Source: PALSA-505 sp963762615 (lineage in GTDB: Bacteria > Actinomycetota > Actinomycetes > Streptosporangiales > Streptosporangiaceae). From it: DNA of 64,000 bases. Below, one piece after another: positions 1 to 8,927 of the stretch; the first letter of the stretch is position 1; each line of letters begins with the position of its first letter. The position numbers and the translations under genes were made by a program. Below the pieces are notes generated by a model that saw only the letters and a list, made by a program, of their open reading frames with translations, did no database searches and was not told the origin of the DNA. The stretch is from the NCBI GenBank assembly GCA_963762615.1, contig CAVXLG010000017.1:310001-374000 (forward strand), written 5' to 3'.

Positions 1-54
1 GGCGTCCTGGTGATCGCCATCGGCATCCGCTACGCGTGGTCCGGTCTGGGCTGA
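1..54 (+). CDS. C-terminal end of an unidentified protein (partial)
   Basis: An open frame enters from the left edge and stops with TGA at 52-54, giving the tail GVLVIAIGIRYAWSGLG. The tail is hydrophobic and could be the last membrane segment of a membrane protein. Nothing else of the gene is in the window, so no function is offered. Confidence 0.4.
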   Translation, partial: GVLVIAIGIRYAWSGLG

Positions 55-105
55 GTGGCGTGCGAGTGGGCGTGGCAGCAGTGCGGCCTGTAGAGCAGCC
101 GCATT

Positions 106-1508
106 TTAGGGTTTGACCTGGGCGAATGGGGGTTGGCGGGCGAGCCGGGCGCGTTTGTGGTACCAGCGGGCGCGGGCTTGGTGGCGGCGGCGCCATCGTG
201 ACCACCGGGCGGCATGCCGGGCGGGCCGGGGCCGGGCGGTGGCGGCGTTGAACAGGCGCTTGATCCCCGCGACGGTCAGCGGGATCAGGCCGGGATCGGC
301 CGGCGGCAGGTCATCCGGGCTGGCCGGCGGCGGGGCCCGGGTGTCGGTTCGCGGGCGGGCCTGGGCGGCGGCGATGACGCAGACGGCGAGCGCGGCCATG
401 ACCGGCACGGTGTGCCGGGTGATCGCGGTGTGCAGCCGGACCTGGGACTGGTCCGGGCCGAAGTAGTCCTTGCCGAACTCAAAGCTCTCCTCGGCCGGCC
501 AGCGCAGCCCGGCCGCGGTGATCAGCCGCTGGAGGGAGACGGGCTGGCCGGCCGGGACGTGGCAGTAGTGGCAGGCGCACTCGCCGGTGGCCAGGTGGCG
601 GCGGATCAGCAGCCAGTGCCGCGGGCTGGCGGTGACGACCTGCGCCCAGGCGTAGTCGCGGTCGCCTTTCGAGCCGGTCCCGGCTGAGGCGAGCACCCGC
701 GCCGCCGGGCCCGCAGATGCGTGCTGACCACCTCGGCGCAGCTGAGCCGGCGGCCGCCGCCGAGGCTGAGCAGGAACGTCTTCGCGACCCGCAGCACATA
801 CCCCCGGGCGTGCTCTTCCAGGTAACAGCGCAGAACAGGGCAGCTGCCATACACCTCGTCCCCGCACACGAAGTCAGTCACCAGGCCGTCCGCATAGGCG
901 TCGGCGAGGATCTGCACCGCCAGCTCACCCTTGGTCGCGAACGCCAGCCCGGCGGGTAACCCCGTCCGCTGCCGCACGGCGGGGCCCGCGATCTGCTCGC
1001 GCGGGATCCACTGCCGGAACCCGATCAGCCCGTGCCCGCGGTACTGGCGGACATAGGACAGGTGCACGGTGTTGATCCCGTTGGCGACCCGCCCGGCGCA
1101 CCCCAGGTACTGCCGTTTGACTCCCGCGGTGGCCTGGCCGGCTTTCTGCTGGCCGGTCTCATCCAGCGCCCCGATCCGCAGCCCGCCCGCCCCGCCGGCG
1201 GCGGCATCCAGGCCGCCGATGACGAACCGCCGGATCACGCTCACCGCCGCCAGGTGGTCCCAGCACGCGTGGTTGAGCAGCCGCTGGGTCTTGTCCGGGG
1301 TGGCATCTCCCACCTGCTCGGCGATGGTCCAGCCGTTGCGCTTGCCGAGATCGGACAGGCACGCCCGGACGTACTTGCCCGCCTGGATCCACGGCTCCAC
1401 CCGCGCGAAGCACCCACGGATACCTTCGATCAGCTCATCCAGCAGGTCACCGGCCCGGCCCGCCTCTACCATGAGGCCAGCAGCCGTCTTTGGTCTTGTT
1501 CTCGTCAC
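106..1508 (-). pseudogene. IS701-family transposase, frameshifted
   Basis: A DDE transposase of the IS701 type is readable in two frames. The N-terminal 250 or so residues run from a GTG at 1508 and include LDELIEGIRGCFARVEPW, the segment IGALDETGQQKAG with the first catalytic Asp, and FVCGDEVYGSCP with a second acidic block. The frame breaks near 700-720 and the C-terminal part continues in another frame (HWLLIRRHLATGE, LRWPAEESFEFGKDYFG) to a stop at 106. That last block is the conserved C-terminal E-containing region of the family. Combined length, about 465 codons, is normal. I could not identify terminal inverted repeats. A group II intron lies just upstream in the same orientation. One indel may be a sequencing error, so activity is uncertain. 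Confidence 0.8.
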
Positions 1509-1616
1509 ACAGACAGGATCACGAGGCGGCTGCGCCCACGTCCGCCCGTCTCATAACAAGATCACATCAACCGGCGCGCCGCACCGCCCCAGCTCACAGC
1601 ACGAAATGGGAGGGTC

Positions 1617-1704
1617 GGGGACTGGCGCGGTTTCCGCTGATTGCGGCCCCGTTTCCAGTCCCCGCCCGTCAAACCGTGCATGCGGTTCTCCCGCACACGG
1701 CTTA
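1617..1704 (-). ncRNA. Group II intron catalytic domains V and VI
   Basis: The minus strand shows a short hairpin with paired arms AGCCGTGTGCGG and CCGCATGCACGGTT, which is the domain V pattern. It is followed by a longer stem whose base is GGGGACTGG/CCAGTCCCC, which is the domain VI pattern. Their place between the maturase stop and the intron 3' end supports the assignment. Confidence 0.7.
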
Positions 1705-1714
1705 CCGACGTTCT

Positions 1715-3082
1715 TCACCGGCGGCATTCGGCTTTCCCGCGCCAGTCCCGGTAGGGCCTGGGCGGGATGACGGTTCGATGGAGGCTGGCCAGGCCCAGGT
1801 GGTCTGGCGATAGCAGCACCTGGGTTACGCCCCACCGCCAGCCGTGCCGCCGGTTGCCCCTCTTGGACAACCACAGCCCGAGCCGCCAGAGGGCGTAGTT
1901 CCCGACCTGGCCGAGGACCCGGGCCGAGTTTCCGTAGCGGAAGTACCCGGCCCAGCCGCGCAGGAACATGTTCAGTTCCGTGACGATGACCTCGGCCGGC
2001 ACCAGCAGCCGCTCCCGGCCGGTGATCTCCCGGATCCGGTCGCGGGCCTGCTGGGCCGCCTTGCGTGAGGGCCAGCGGGCGAGGAAGGTCAGGTGCGCCG
2101 ACTTCGGGGTCCGCCCGCGTACCAGCCGATGATGAAACCCGAGGAAGTCAAACCCCGGGTTCCCTTCGGCCAGCTCCACGATGCGGGTCTTGGCCGCCTT
2201 GGGCTCCAGCCCAAGCCCGGCCAGCAGGCTGGTAAGCCGCGCGAGCGCGGCCTCCGCCTGTCCCCTGGTGTCGCACATCACCACCGCGTCGTCGACGTAG
2301 CGGACCAGCACCCCGTGCTCGGCCGCCTGCCATGCCCGGTCCAGCCGGTGCAGGTAGGCGTTACAGAGCACCGGCGACAATGGGCCACCTTGCGGGGTAC
2401 CAGCCGTGCTGCGCCGCAGCGACCCGCCTTCCATCACCCCGGCCCGCAGCAGCGTGCGGATCAGGGCCAGGACGGCCCGGTCGCAGACGCGTTCCTCGAT
2501 GGCCTGCATCAACTTGTCATGCGGGATCGCCGAAAAGCAGTCGGCGATGTCGGTTTCCACCACCCAGCGGCGGCCCCGCCAGGACTCATCGATGAGTACC
2601 TGCAGGGCATCGTGCGCCGAGCGGCCCGGGCGGAACCCGAAACTGCACGGCACGAAGTCCGCCTCGAAGACCGGCTCGAGCACGATCTTCGCGGCAGCCT
2701 GCACGACCCGGTCGCGGACAGCAGGAATCGACAGCGGCCTCTGCTCATCAGAACCCGGCTTGGGGATGAACACCCGCCGGGCCGGCAGCGGCCGGTACCG
2801 CCCCTCCTTCAGTTCCGCGGCCAGCTCACCGAGCAGCCGGGACACCCCGTACTCCTCGGCGTCCGCCAGGCTGACATGGTCAATGCCAGCAGCGCCGCGG
2901 TTGCGGCGCACATCCTCCCACGCCCTGTCCAGCACATCCCTGCGGCAGACCTTGTCGAACAGCGCATGGAACCGTCGTGCCGGGTCGGCCTTGGCCGCCC
3001 GGTAAAGCACATGCTGCAAGGCTCTGACTCTGTCCCCACGGACAGCCGCCAGGGTGGACCTAGCCGAAATACCGGCACTCAC
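1715..3082 (-). CDS. ltrA: Group II intron reverse transcriptase/maturase
   Basis: This 455-residue intron-encoded protein copies the spliced intron into its DNA target and helps the RNA fold and splice. The reverse transcriptase domain is complete: FIPKPGSDEQRPLSIP and CSFGFRPGRSAHDAL in the fingers, TDIADCFSAIPH with a catalytic Asp, TPQGGPLSPVLCN, and the active-site box LVRYVDDAVV. The maturase (GIIM-type) region follows, with FLRGWAGYFRYG. There is no HNH endonuclease after it, so mobility would rely on nicks or on single-stranded target at replication forks, as in class C and other endonuclease-lacking introns. Length and motifs are normal and the frame is intact. The ORF lies within the intron RNA bounds, so it is expressed from the host transcript. 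Confidence 0.93.
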   Translation of the reverse strand: MSAGISARSTLAAVRGDRVRALQHVLYRAAKADPARRFHALFDKVCRRDVLDRAWEDVRRNRGAAGIDHVSLADAEEYGVSRLLGELAAELKEGRYRPLPARRVFIPKPGSDEQRPLSIPAVRDRVVQAAAKIVLEPVFEADFVPCSFGFRPGRSAHDALQVLIDESWRGRRWVVETDIADCFSAIPHDKLMQAIEERVCDRAVLALIRTLLRAGVMEGGSLRRSTAGTPQGGPLSPVLCNAYLHRLDRAWQAAEHGVLVRYVDDAVVMCDTRGQAEAALARLTSLLAGLGLEPKAAKTRIVELAEGNPGFDFLGFHHRLVRGRTPKSAHLTFLARWPSRKAAQQARDRIREITGRERLLVPAEVIVTELNMFLRGWAGYFRYGNSARVLGQVGNYALWRLGLWLSKRGNRRHGWRWGVTQVLLSPDHLGLASLHRTVIPPRPYRDWRGKAECRR

Positions 3083-3780
3083 CAGTCAGCAGCTCCCAGC
3101 GTGCGCGTGAACGAAGCAGCGGCCCTTCCCTCACCGCAGGTTGTGTTGTCCTGCGGCTCGACCAGTACTACGGCCGCCTCCGACTCCCTCCCGGCCGCCG
3201 CCCACTTCCCGGCTCCGCACCGGTTATAGAACGACGTCTTCCGCGCCAGCCCGCAGCACGCTCCGGCCGGGGAGGGCCTCTCCAGTTCCCGCCGCCACCA
3301 TCTGAACGTTCCGCGCCCTCTTACGCCGGAGAGTCCCTCGCGGCTGCAATTCCAGGATCTTCACCGCTTCCATGGCCTTCGCCGTGAGCCGCCCGGCTCG
3401 GCACTCTCTTCGGTGTCTAACGACGCGGCAGGCTTCGCTTCCGCTACGGACCGTTCAGTTGCTCCCCCACAAGGGCTTTCGACGCTGGGCTCCAGCCCGG
3501 CCCGTTTCCAGGCCAGACCGCCAGCCTGCTACCGGGCTCCCTGGCGATTACCCGGACCGGACTTTCACCGGCAGGCGACGACGAGCTTCTGATCAGGTCA
3601 TGATCGCTGGACAACCACCTCCATGATCTCTGGACGCACCGCCTGCCCTACTAGCAGGTCAAAGCATCATGCCGCCGCTGCGCGGTCCGGTTGATAGTCC
3701 CGCCACCCTCCGGAGGTCTTGGCAGCTATCGGGTGAAGGCACCCAGCCGCCTCATTGCTGCCGAGCTCCAGGAGGAAAGC

Positions 3781-4381
3781 ATGGCGGTCAAGCTGGATCA
3801 TCGGGGGAAGGTCTCGGGTCCGGCTTGGGCGGGTAATGAGAACGCGGCAGCTATGCGTGGAATAGGTGTGGGAACCCAACGACTGGACTTCGCGGAGTTC
3901 TACCGCAAATCCGCAGATGAGTGCCTCCGTAGCGTGCTGATCAGCGTCGGTGACCGGGACGTGGCGCAGGAACTTGTGGACGAGGCGTTCGCCCGTGCAT
4001 GGGCGTCTTGGCGCACCGTTAGCAGGCATCCGTCGCCCAAGGCGTGGGTGGTACGTACCGCGCTGAACGCGAACGTCTCCCGGTGGCGGCGCCGCCGCCG
4101 AGAGGTTTCGGTGCCCGACCCCGGCACGGTCACCGACCCGCCCCGCTGCCGACGGGAGCACGGAGGTTCTCGTCGATCCCCGGATCATGGCGGCCCTGAT
4201 GCGGCTGCCCGCCCGGCAGCGGCAGGTCGTCGCGCTGCGGCTGATCCTCGACCTGGACACCGGGCGCACCGCGCAGGTACTCGGGATCGCACCCGGCACG
4301 GTCATGGCCCACATGGGCCGGGCCATGGCGGCGTTGCGCGCCAACCCCAACCTCGAACGACAGCAGGAGACACGATCATGA
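3781..4381 (+). pseudogene. ECF RNA polymerase sigma factor, one frame break
   Basis: An extracytoplasmic-function sigma factor of about 200 residues. ATG 3781 is preceded by AGGAGGAAAGC. Region 2 is recognisable in FAEFYRKSADECLRSV and DVAQELVDEAFARAWASW. Region 4 is in LMRLPARQRQVVALRLIL and GRTAQVLGIAPGTVMAHMG, the helix-turn-helix that reads the -35 element. Region 2 and region 4 are in different frames; the shift is one extra base in the C-run near 4136-4142, within the variable linker. A one-base correction gives a normal protein, so sequence error is possible. The stop overlaps the ATG of the next gene (ATGA), as in sigma/anti-sigma operons. Confidence 0.75.
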
Positions 4382-4977
4382 ACGACAGCGAACTGATCAC
4401 GGCGGTACGGGAGTCAGTTACCGGCGTGCACACGACCACCCCGGTGGACCAGATCGTGCGCCGCGGCCGTGCCCTGAGGGGGCGGCGGCGGCTGCCCGGC
4501 GTGGCCGCCGTCATGGCGGTGGCCGCGGGCGTGGCGCTGGCCGCGAACGCGCTGGTACCTTCTGGCCAGCACCCGGCCAGCTCGCCACTGCCAGCCCGGC
4601 TGGCAGCCTGGACCGTAACCAGGCAGGCCGACGGCAACATCCGCATCACCATCCGCGAGCTGCGGGACCCGGCCGGGTTGCAGCGCACGCTCCGCGCCGA
4701 TGGTGTCCCGGCCAGCGTCACCTTTCTCGGCCAGCCGAACCTGGCGTGCCAGCCTTACCAAGGCGGCGGCAGCCTGCTCTGGAGCCGCGTGTACAAGCTG
4801 CCCGGCGGGGAGGACAACCTACGGGTAGTGGTCATCCACCCCTCAGGCATTCCCTCTGGTGCGGGGGTGCAGATCGGGGCCGGCACCCACCACCACCTCG
4901 CCCCGCCCGGAGGCATCCAACACGCTTTCGTAGCGCTTAGCCTGGTTCAGGGCAGCCCGCGATGCACCGGAACCTGA
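4378..4977 (+). CDS. Putative anti-sigma-like membrane protein
   Basis: A 199-residue protein translationally coupled to the ECF sigma gene by an ATGA overlap. The N-terminal 45 residues are cytoplasmic and charged (IVRRGRALRGRRRLPG), followed by one hydrophobic segment (VAAVMAVAAGVALAANAL) and an extracytoplasmic domain of about 130 residues. This layout and the coupling are typical of small anti-sigma or sigma-operon membrane proteins in actinobacteria. No zinc-binding anti-sigma HxxxCxxC motif is visible, so binding to the sigma factor is inferred from context only. The outer domain is not recognised. Confidence 0.6.
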   Translation: MNDSELITAVRESVTGVHTTTPVDQIVRRGRALRGRRRLPGVAAVMAVAAGVALAANALVPSGQHPASSPLPARLAAWTVTRQADGNIRITIRELRDPAGLQRTLRADGVPASVTFLGQPNLACQPYQGGGSLLWSRVYKLPGGEDNLRVVVIHPSGIPSGAGVQIGAGTHHHLAPPGGIQHAFVALSLVQGSPRCTGT

Positions 4978-5244
4978 CCCGCTAAAGGGTGCTGGCTGGG
5001 TTTCTGATAGGAACGCGAGCTGCGCGGTCGCTACGCGAGCCTTGACGTGTCGGCCACGGCCAGAGGGATGGCAGCTATGAGGAGGACGGAGGAGAAGGAG
5101 GAGGCAACAGGGTGGTTCGGCGTGCGATCCGCGTGCGACATCGGGCGGCGAATCATGGTCACAAGCGGGAGGTCACGTCAGTCAAGAGCACCGACAACCA
5201 GATGCGCTGTGGCACACCTTCCCAGCTCAGAAGCTAGGTAATCT

Positions 5245-5289
5245 GGTGGTCAGGGGCAGGATCGAACTGCCGACCTTCCGCTTTTCAGG
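5245..5289 (+). repeat. att site copy 1 (tRNA-Phe 3' half)
   Basis: 45 bp identical to 27201-27245, the 3' half of tRNA-Phe(GAA) from the anticodon loop to the CCA end. No 5' half is present, so it is not a working tRNA. It marks the outer edge of the integrated elements. Confidence 0.85.
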
Positions 5290-5370
5290 TGGAGCGGATC
5301 ACCAGCTCAGACCAGTCATGCTGCAGTGCTTGGCTGTCGGTGGCTGTGCCAGCCTGGCGTTGGCTGCCCA

Positions 5371-5392
5371 CGTTGCCGTCACGGTTGCCGTC
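5371..5392 (+). repeat. Arm-type repeat A, left copy
   Basis: Two direct copies of GTTGCCGTC spaced about one helical turn apart. The whole 22-bp block recurs exactly at 8698-8719, right after the Int1 stop. Position and symmetry fit integrase arm-binding sites. Confidence 0.6.
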
Positions 5393-5454
5393 GAAGGCCT
5401 TCCGCACCGGTGCGCAGTGGCCGCATGACTCGTCGGTGGTCTAGCGTGGCCGCT

Positions 5455-5538
5455 ATGGACGACGCGTCCTTGCGCATCTCAGACACCGATCGCGAGCAGG
5501 TAGTCATCACGCTCCGGGAGCATCTTCTCGCGCCGTGA
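5455..5538 (+). pseudogene. Truncated DUF1707 protein (27 codons)
   Basis: ATG at 5455 opens LRISDTDREQVVITLREH, the start of a DUF1707 domain, but TGA at 5536 ends it after 27 codons. The complete DUF1707 gene at 6242 begins similarly (FRTSDADRDRAAALLRDH). This looks like the surviving 5' end of a second DUF1707 gene near att copy 1. Confidence 0.55.
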
Positions 5539-5689
5539 CGGGCCAGGACTGGGCCGAGATCCTAGGTGCGCGAGGAGGACTGAAACCCGCATTGTCAGCT
5601 TGGGAATCTGCACCGTCTCTGCTCTCACATGGCCTGACCTGCGCACGGGGTCATCTGCGAGTGACCGTGGGGAACCTCTGTTTACCAGG

Positions 5690-5711
5690 GCTAATGGCAC
5701 GCTAATGGCAC
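5690..5711 (+). repeat. Arm-like repeat B, orphan
   Basis: Two direct copies of CTAATGGCAC separated by one base. Same design as the arm repeats near the other att sites but a different sequence, and I found no partner in the window. It may be left from a lost element or integrase gene end. Confidence 0.4.
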
Positions 5712-5874
5712 GGAAGATCAACTACCGTCCGGAAATGATCAAGCCCGATGTTGGGGCGGGCATCCGGTGCTCGTGCGTGACTGCTGCTCCAAGCCGGAGT
5801 GTTTGGCGGGCGGCCTCCGCGGCGCCAGTTGTAGGGCCTTGCACATCTACCGCTAGCCGGTATATACCTAGTCC

Positions 5875-6207
5875 ATGACTGAGCTGTCGCTGCGGGAGCC
5901 GACGTTCCTGATCCTCACGGCGCTGGCCGCCGGTGCGCAGCATGGCTACGGGATCATGACCGATGTCGCGGAGATTTCCGGTGGCCGAGTCCGGCTGCGC
6001 GCCGGGACGCTGTATGCCGCCTTGAACCGGCTCGCCGCCGAGCGCCTGGTCGAGGTCGACCGGGAGGAGATCGTGGATGCCCGGTTGCGGCGGTACTACC
6101 GGCTGACCCCGCCGGGTGCGCAGCGCCTGGAGGCCGAGGTGGAGCGCATGCGTAGCAACACCACGGTGGCGGCCCGGCGGCTGAGGCTGCTCGGCCGCAC
6201 TGCGTGA
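5875..6207 (+). CDS. PadR-family transcriptional regulator
   Basis: A 110-residue winged-helix repressor. The PadR fold is clear: LILTALAAGAQHGYGIM (helix 1 and the conserved HGYGI), LRAGTLYAALNRLAAERLVE (recognition helix with GTLYxxLxRL), then the wing LRRYYRLTPPGAQRLEAE. The short C-terminal helix mediates dimerisation. It lies 34 bp upstream of the DUF1707 membrane-protein gene on the same strand, so it probably controls that gene and itself. The sequence before the ATG contains an AT-rich near-palindrome (GGTATATACC) that is a plausible operator. Cargo of integrative element 1. Confidence 0.88.
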   Translation: MTELSLREPTFLILTALAAGAQHGYGIMTDVAEISGGRVRLRAGTLYAALNRLAAERLVEVDREEIVDARLRRYYRLTPPGAQRLEAEVERMRSNTTVAARRLRLLGRTA

Positions 6208-6241
6208 TCGGCCCAGGGCACCGGAGAGGGCGGGCAGAGCC

Positions 6242-7357
6242 ATGGATGATCACTTCCGAACCTCGGACGCTGACCGGGACCGCGCTGCCGCCCTGCTGCG
6301 CGATCATTTCGCGGCGGGCCGCCTCACACCGGAGGAGCTGGACGCGCGGCTTGCAGCGGCGCTGAACGCTGAGACCTTTGGCGACCTGCGTTGCGTCCTG
6401 GCTGACCTTCCCGTGCCCGCGCCGGTGCCGCTGCACGTCAGCCGCATACCGCCTGAGGCTGGCAGGCTGGAGCGCGGCTACCGGCGGCTGCTGTTCTTCT
6501 ATCCGGCCTGGTACCGCCGCGTGCATGAGGAAGAGATGCTCGCCGTGCTGTTGACCGCAGCACCCGAGGGGAAGCGCCGACCGGGGATCGCCGAGGCCGC
6601 GGACCTGATCTGGGGCGCGCTGCGGGTCCGGTGCCAGCCATCCCGCAACAGCGGCGAGCCTGCATGGCGGGACGCACTGGCCGTGATGAGCGTCATCTTG
6701 CCCGTGATCATGCTGGTGGTCTTTGCGGTGCAGGAAACCCGGATCTCGCCATCGGCCCCGCTGTGGGTTCTCAAAGAGGTCGCCGCACCGTCCGCGCTGG
6801 TGGCTCTGGTCCTGCTGCGGCTGCGCCGCCTCGCCACCCTGGCGGCTGTGGCCATGTTCCTGTGGGTCGCTTTCCGGAGCGGGGATGGCACGCTCTTCTG
6901 GGCGATGTGGAATGCGCACCTTCTGGTGCCATTGGGCCTGGAGATAGTCGCCCTGGCCGCATCACCGGGACCGCGCCGCGGACTGCAGATCCTGACCTGG
7001 AAGCACGGTGCGCTCGTGGTCATCGCCGCGCTGGCGGTCAGCACCGCCTGGTATCCGGTAGGGCTCATCGTGATAGCCGTGATCGGCGCTGCAATGGCAC
7101 TGGCCTCGTCGCTGGGCCGGTGGCTGCTGATGCTGCTGGCCATCGCGGCCATCCCGGCCTTGCCCTTCTTCTACGCTGTCCGCTTGGCTCCTTCGGTGAT
7201 ATATCCCCCTTACGGGTGGGGCTTCATAGGCCCGGTTCTCATCGTAGGCCCGGTCTACCTGCTGCCCGCGGCTCTCCTGGGTGTGTTCGCCATGGCTGCC
7301 CGCCGCGAATCTCGCCGCTGGTCCCAGATCCCTCCGGCTTCCTCTAACTCTAAATAA
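6242..7357 (+). CDS. DUF1707 multi-pass membrane protein
   Basis: 371 residues. The first 55 form a DUF1707 domain (TSDADRDRAAALLRDHFAAG, then LTPEELDARLAAAL), a short helical module found at the N-terminus of many actinobacterial membrane proteins. After a linker with LLFFYPAWYRRVHEEEM there are about eight hydrophobic segments (for example LAVMSVILPVIMLVVFAV, LVVIAALAVSTAWYPVGL, LLMLLAIAAIPALPFFYAV). It is placed in the cell membrane, with the DUF1707 part probably inside. Pairing of PadR with a membrane protein of this kind is common; the transported or sensed compound is unknown. Confidence 0.75.
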   Translation: MDDHFRTSDADRDRAAALLRDHFAAGRLTPEELDARLAAALNAETFGDLRCVLADLPVPAPVPLHVSRIPPEAGRLERGYRRLLFFYPAWYRRVHEEEMLAVLLTAAPEGKRRPGIAEAADLIWGALRVRCQPSRNSGEPAWRDALAVMSVILPVIMLVVFAVQETRISPSAPLWVLKEVAAPSALVALVLLRLRRLATLAAVAMFLWVAFRSGDGTLFWAMWNAHLLVPLGLEIVALAASPGPRRGLQILTWKHGALVVIAALAVSTAWYPVGLIVIAVIGAAMALASSLGRWLLMLLAIAAIPALPFFYAVRLAPSVIYPPYGWGFIGPVLIVGPVYLLPAALLGVFAMAARRESRRWSQIPPASSNSK

Positions 7358-7533
7358 TAGACAAAAAATATTGACAGACTTTGAGGGTCAGCGTAGCGCT
7401 AGTGTTCAGGCCGGTGATCAGGGGATCGCCAAGTCAGAGAGTGCGGGCATACCGGCAGCAGATTGGCTGTCCGGGCCCCCGCACAAAGTTCCGGGGATTC
7501 TGCCACCCTGAGTGTGTACCACTTCCGGAAGCC

Positions 7534-8694
7534 ATGGAGCGGCTGGATTTCACGCGCATGACTTCTGTTGCCCGTGCCCGGATGAAAGACAAGTTTGGCG
7601 CAAAGATCTACCTGCATCGCAAGCACGGCACATTCAGGGTCGTAACGGTTGACGGCTCCGTGGAGCCCGGCAGCGACAATCCGGAAACCGCGCCGACCCT
7701 GGGTTACTGGCTGCGCACTGTCGTGCTCCAGGAGCGGCGCCCGAAGACTTACCAGGGTTATGAGGGGGTTGTGCGGCTGCATCTGGTTCCCGGTCTTGGC
7801 CGGAAGCGGCTGGCCAGGCTATCTGCGCAAGATGTCCGGGTCTTCCTCACCCGGCTCAGGCGGGAGTGCCAGTGCTGCAGGAACGGCTGGGACGCACAGC
7901 GAAAAGAGCCGCAGTGCTGTGCGCAGAAGGGCGGTCAGTGCTGCCAGTCGGGGCTTTCGCCTCGTATGGTCCAGTTCGTTCACGCCGTCCTGCGGAATGC
8001 TCTGGAATGCGCGGTCAGGGAAGAGGTCATCCCGCGCAACGCGGCCAGCCTGGTCAAGGTCGCCGTCCCCCAGTACCCGGTGAGCCGGGGCCTCACGACA
8101 TCGCAGGCGCAAGCGGTCTTGAAGGCTCCTGATACTCAGCGGCTGGGTGCGCTCTACGTGCTGGCGCTGTTTCTCGGTCTCCGCCGCGGCGAGCTGCTGG
8201 GCCTGCGCTGGGAAGACATCGATCTCGACAGCGGCAAGCTCGAAGTCGTACAGACCCTCCAGCGTGTTGGCGGGGCTTTGCGGCTCGTGCCGCCGAAGAC
8301 GGAGGGCTCGCGCCGGACGGTCCCGCTGCCACCCATCTGCGTGGAAGCGCTCCGCGAACACAAGCGCCGACAGTTCCGCGAGCGGTCTGACGCCTGGCCG
8401 GACTGGGAAGACCACGGGCTCGTGTTCCCCTCCCGGCGCGGCACCCCCTTGGAGCCAGACAACCTGCGCCGCAGCTGGTCGGTCATCCGCACTGCGGCGG
8501 GCCTGCCCGGCGTCCGGTTTCACGATCTCCGCCATACGTGCGTGACGCTCCTGCTCGGCCTCGGCGTGCCGCCGCACGTGGTGCGGGAGATCGTCGGCCA
8601 TTCGGCCATCGAGGTGACGATGACGATCTACGCGCACGCGTCGCTGGATGAAAAGCGGAAGGCGCTGGGCAAGCTCGGAGAGGCGCTCAGTTGA
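7534..8694 (+). CDS. int: Tyrosine recombinase, integrase of element 1
   Basis: A site-specific integrase of about 386 residues from ATG 7534 (GGAAG just upstream; the frame is open further 5'). It has an SAM-like core-binding domain (YWLRTVVLQERRPKTYQGYE) and a cysteine-rich insertion (CQCCRNGWDAQ, QCCAQKGGQCCQ) seen in many actinobacterial integrases and probably zinc-binding. The catalytic domain holds Arg in LGLRRGELLGL, His and Arg in HDLRHT, His in IVGHS and the nucleophile Tyr in TIYAHAS. Its stop is followed within 4 bp by arm repeat A and within 75 bp by an att copy, as expected for an integrase next to its own attachment site. Frame intact. Confidence 0.92.
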   Translation: MERLDFTRMTSVARARMKDKFGAKIYLHRKHGTFRVVTVDGSVEPGSDNPETAPTLGYWLRTVVLQERRPKTYQGYEGVVRLHLVPGLGRKRLARLSAQDVRVFLTRLRRECQCCRNGWDAQRKEPQCCAQKGGQCCQSGLSPRMVQFVHAVLRNALECAVREEVIPRNAASLVKVAVPQYPVSRGLTTSQAQAVLKAPDTQRLGALYVLALFLGLRRGELLGLRWEDIDLDSGKLEVVQTLQRVGGALRLVPPKTEGSRRTVPLPPICVEALREHKRRQFRERSDAWPDWEDHGLVFPSRRGTPLEPDNLRRSWSVIRTAAGLPGVRFHDLRHTCVTLLLGLGVPPHVVREIVGHSAIEVTMTIYAHASLDEKRKALGKLGEALS

Positions 8695-8697
8695 CCG

Positions 8698-8719
8698 CGT
8701 TGCCGTCACGGTTGCCGTC
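8698..8719 (+). repeat. Arm-type repeat A, right copy
   Basis: Exact copy of 5371-5392, lying just after the Int1 stop and 48 bp before att copy 2. It pairs the two ends of element 1. Confidence 0.6.
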
Positions 8720-8767
8720 AAACGCCCCGTACGGGGAACCCGCCAGAGAGTTGTGCCTGGTCAGAAT

Positions 8768-8812
8768 GGTGGTCAGGGGCAGGATCGAACTGCCGACCTT
8801 CCGCTTTTCAGG
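8768..8812 (+). repeat. att site copy 2 (tRNA-Phe 3' half)
   Basis: 45 bp identical to the 3' half of tRNA-Phe(GAA). Shared junction between element 1 and the next segment. The preceding GGTCAGA is also shared with copies 3 and 4. Confidence 0.85.
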
Positions 8813-8906
8813 ATTACGGATCACCGTGCAGGACTGGCCACGGAGGTCTCTTTAGCTGCTCAGCGGCTTGCGGTACACGCCGATGGACGCCGGTGTACCT
8901 GGATGT

Positions 8907-8927
8907 ATGAGACTAGAAATGAGACTA
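8907..8927 (+). repeat. Arm-type repeat C, left end
   Basis: Two direct copies of ATGAGACTA, 11 bp apart. It matches the pair at 27121-27140 beside Int2 and the single copy at 11179. Confidence 0.55.

Larger units (their letters stand above)
1606..3639 (-). mobile_element. Group II intron (ribozyme plus maturase)
   Basis: On the minus strand the element starts with GTGCG at 3639-3635, the group II 5' consensus. About 550 nt of structured RNA follow, then the maturase ORF in the domain IV position. A domain V-like hairpin is at 1704-1671 (AGCCGTGTGCGG, a GAGA-type loop, then CCGCATGCACGGTT). A domain VI-like stem is at about 1660-1617, formed by GGGGACTGG and CCAGTCCCC. The 3' end is placed a few bases past domain VI, near 1606, and may be off by several bases. 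All major parts seem present, so the intron may be functional. It sits about 100 bp upstream of the broken IS701 transposase. Confidence 0.8.
5245..8812 (+). mobile_element. Mini integrative element at tRNA-Phe (element 1)
   Basis: Bounded by two identical 45-bp copies of the tRNA-Phe 3' half (5245-5289 and 8768-8812). Just inside each end is the same 22-bp repeat (5371-5392 and 8698-8719), expected for arm sites of the element's integrase. The content is only a truncated DUF1707 gene, a PadR regulator, a DUF1707 membrane protein and the integrase. No replication or transfer gene is present, so it would need help to move between cells. Confidence 0.7.

Noticed and set aside
5245..5289. tRNA-like sequence at 5245, 8768 and 11249
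   Set aside because: Only the 3' half from the anticodon loop is present; no D-arm or 5' acceptor strand. These are att copies, not tRNA genes.
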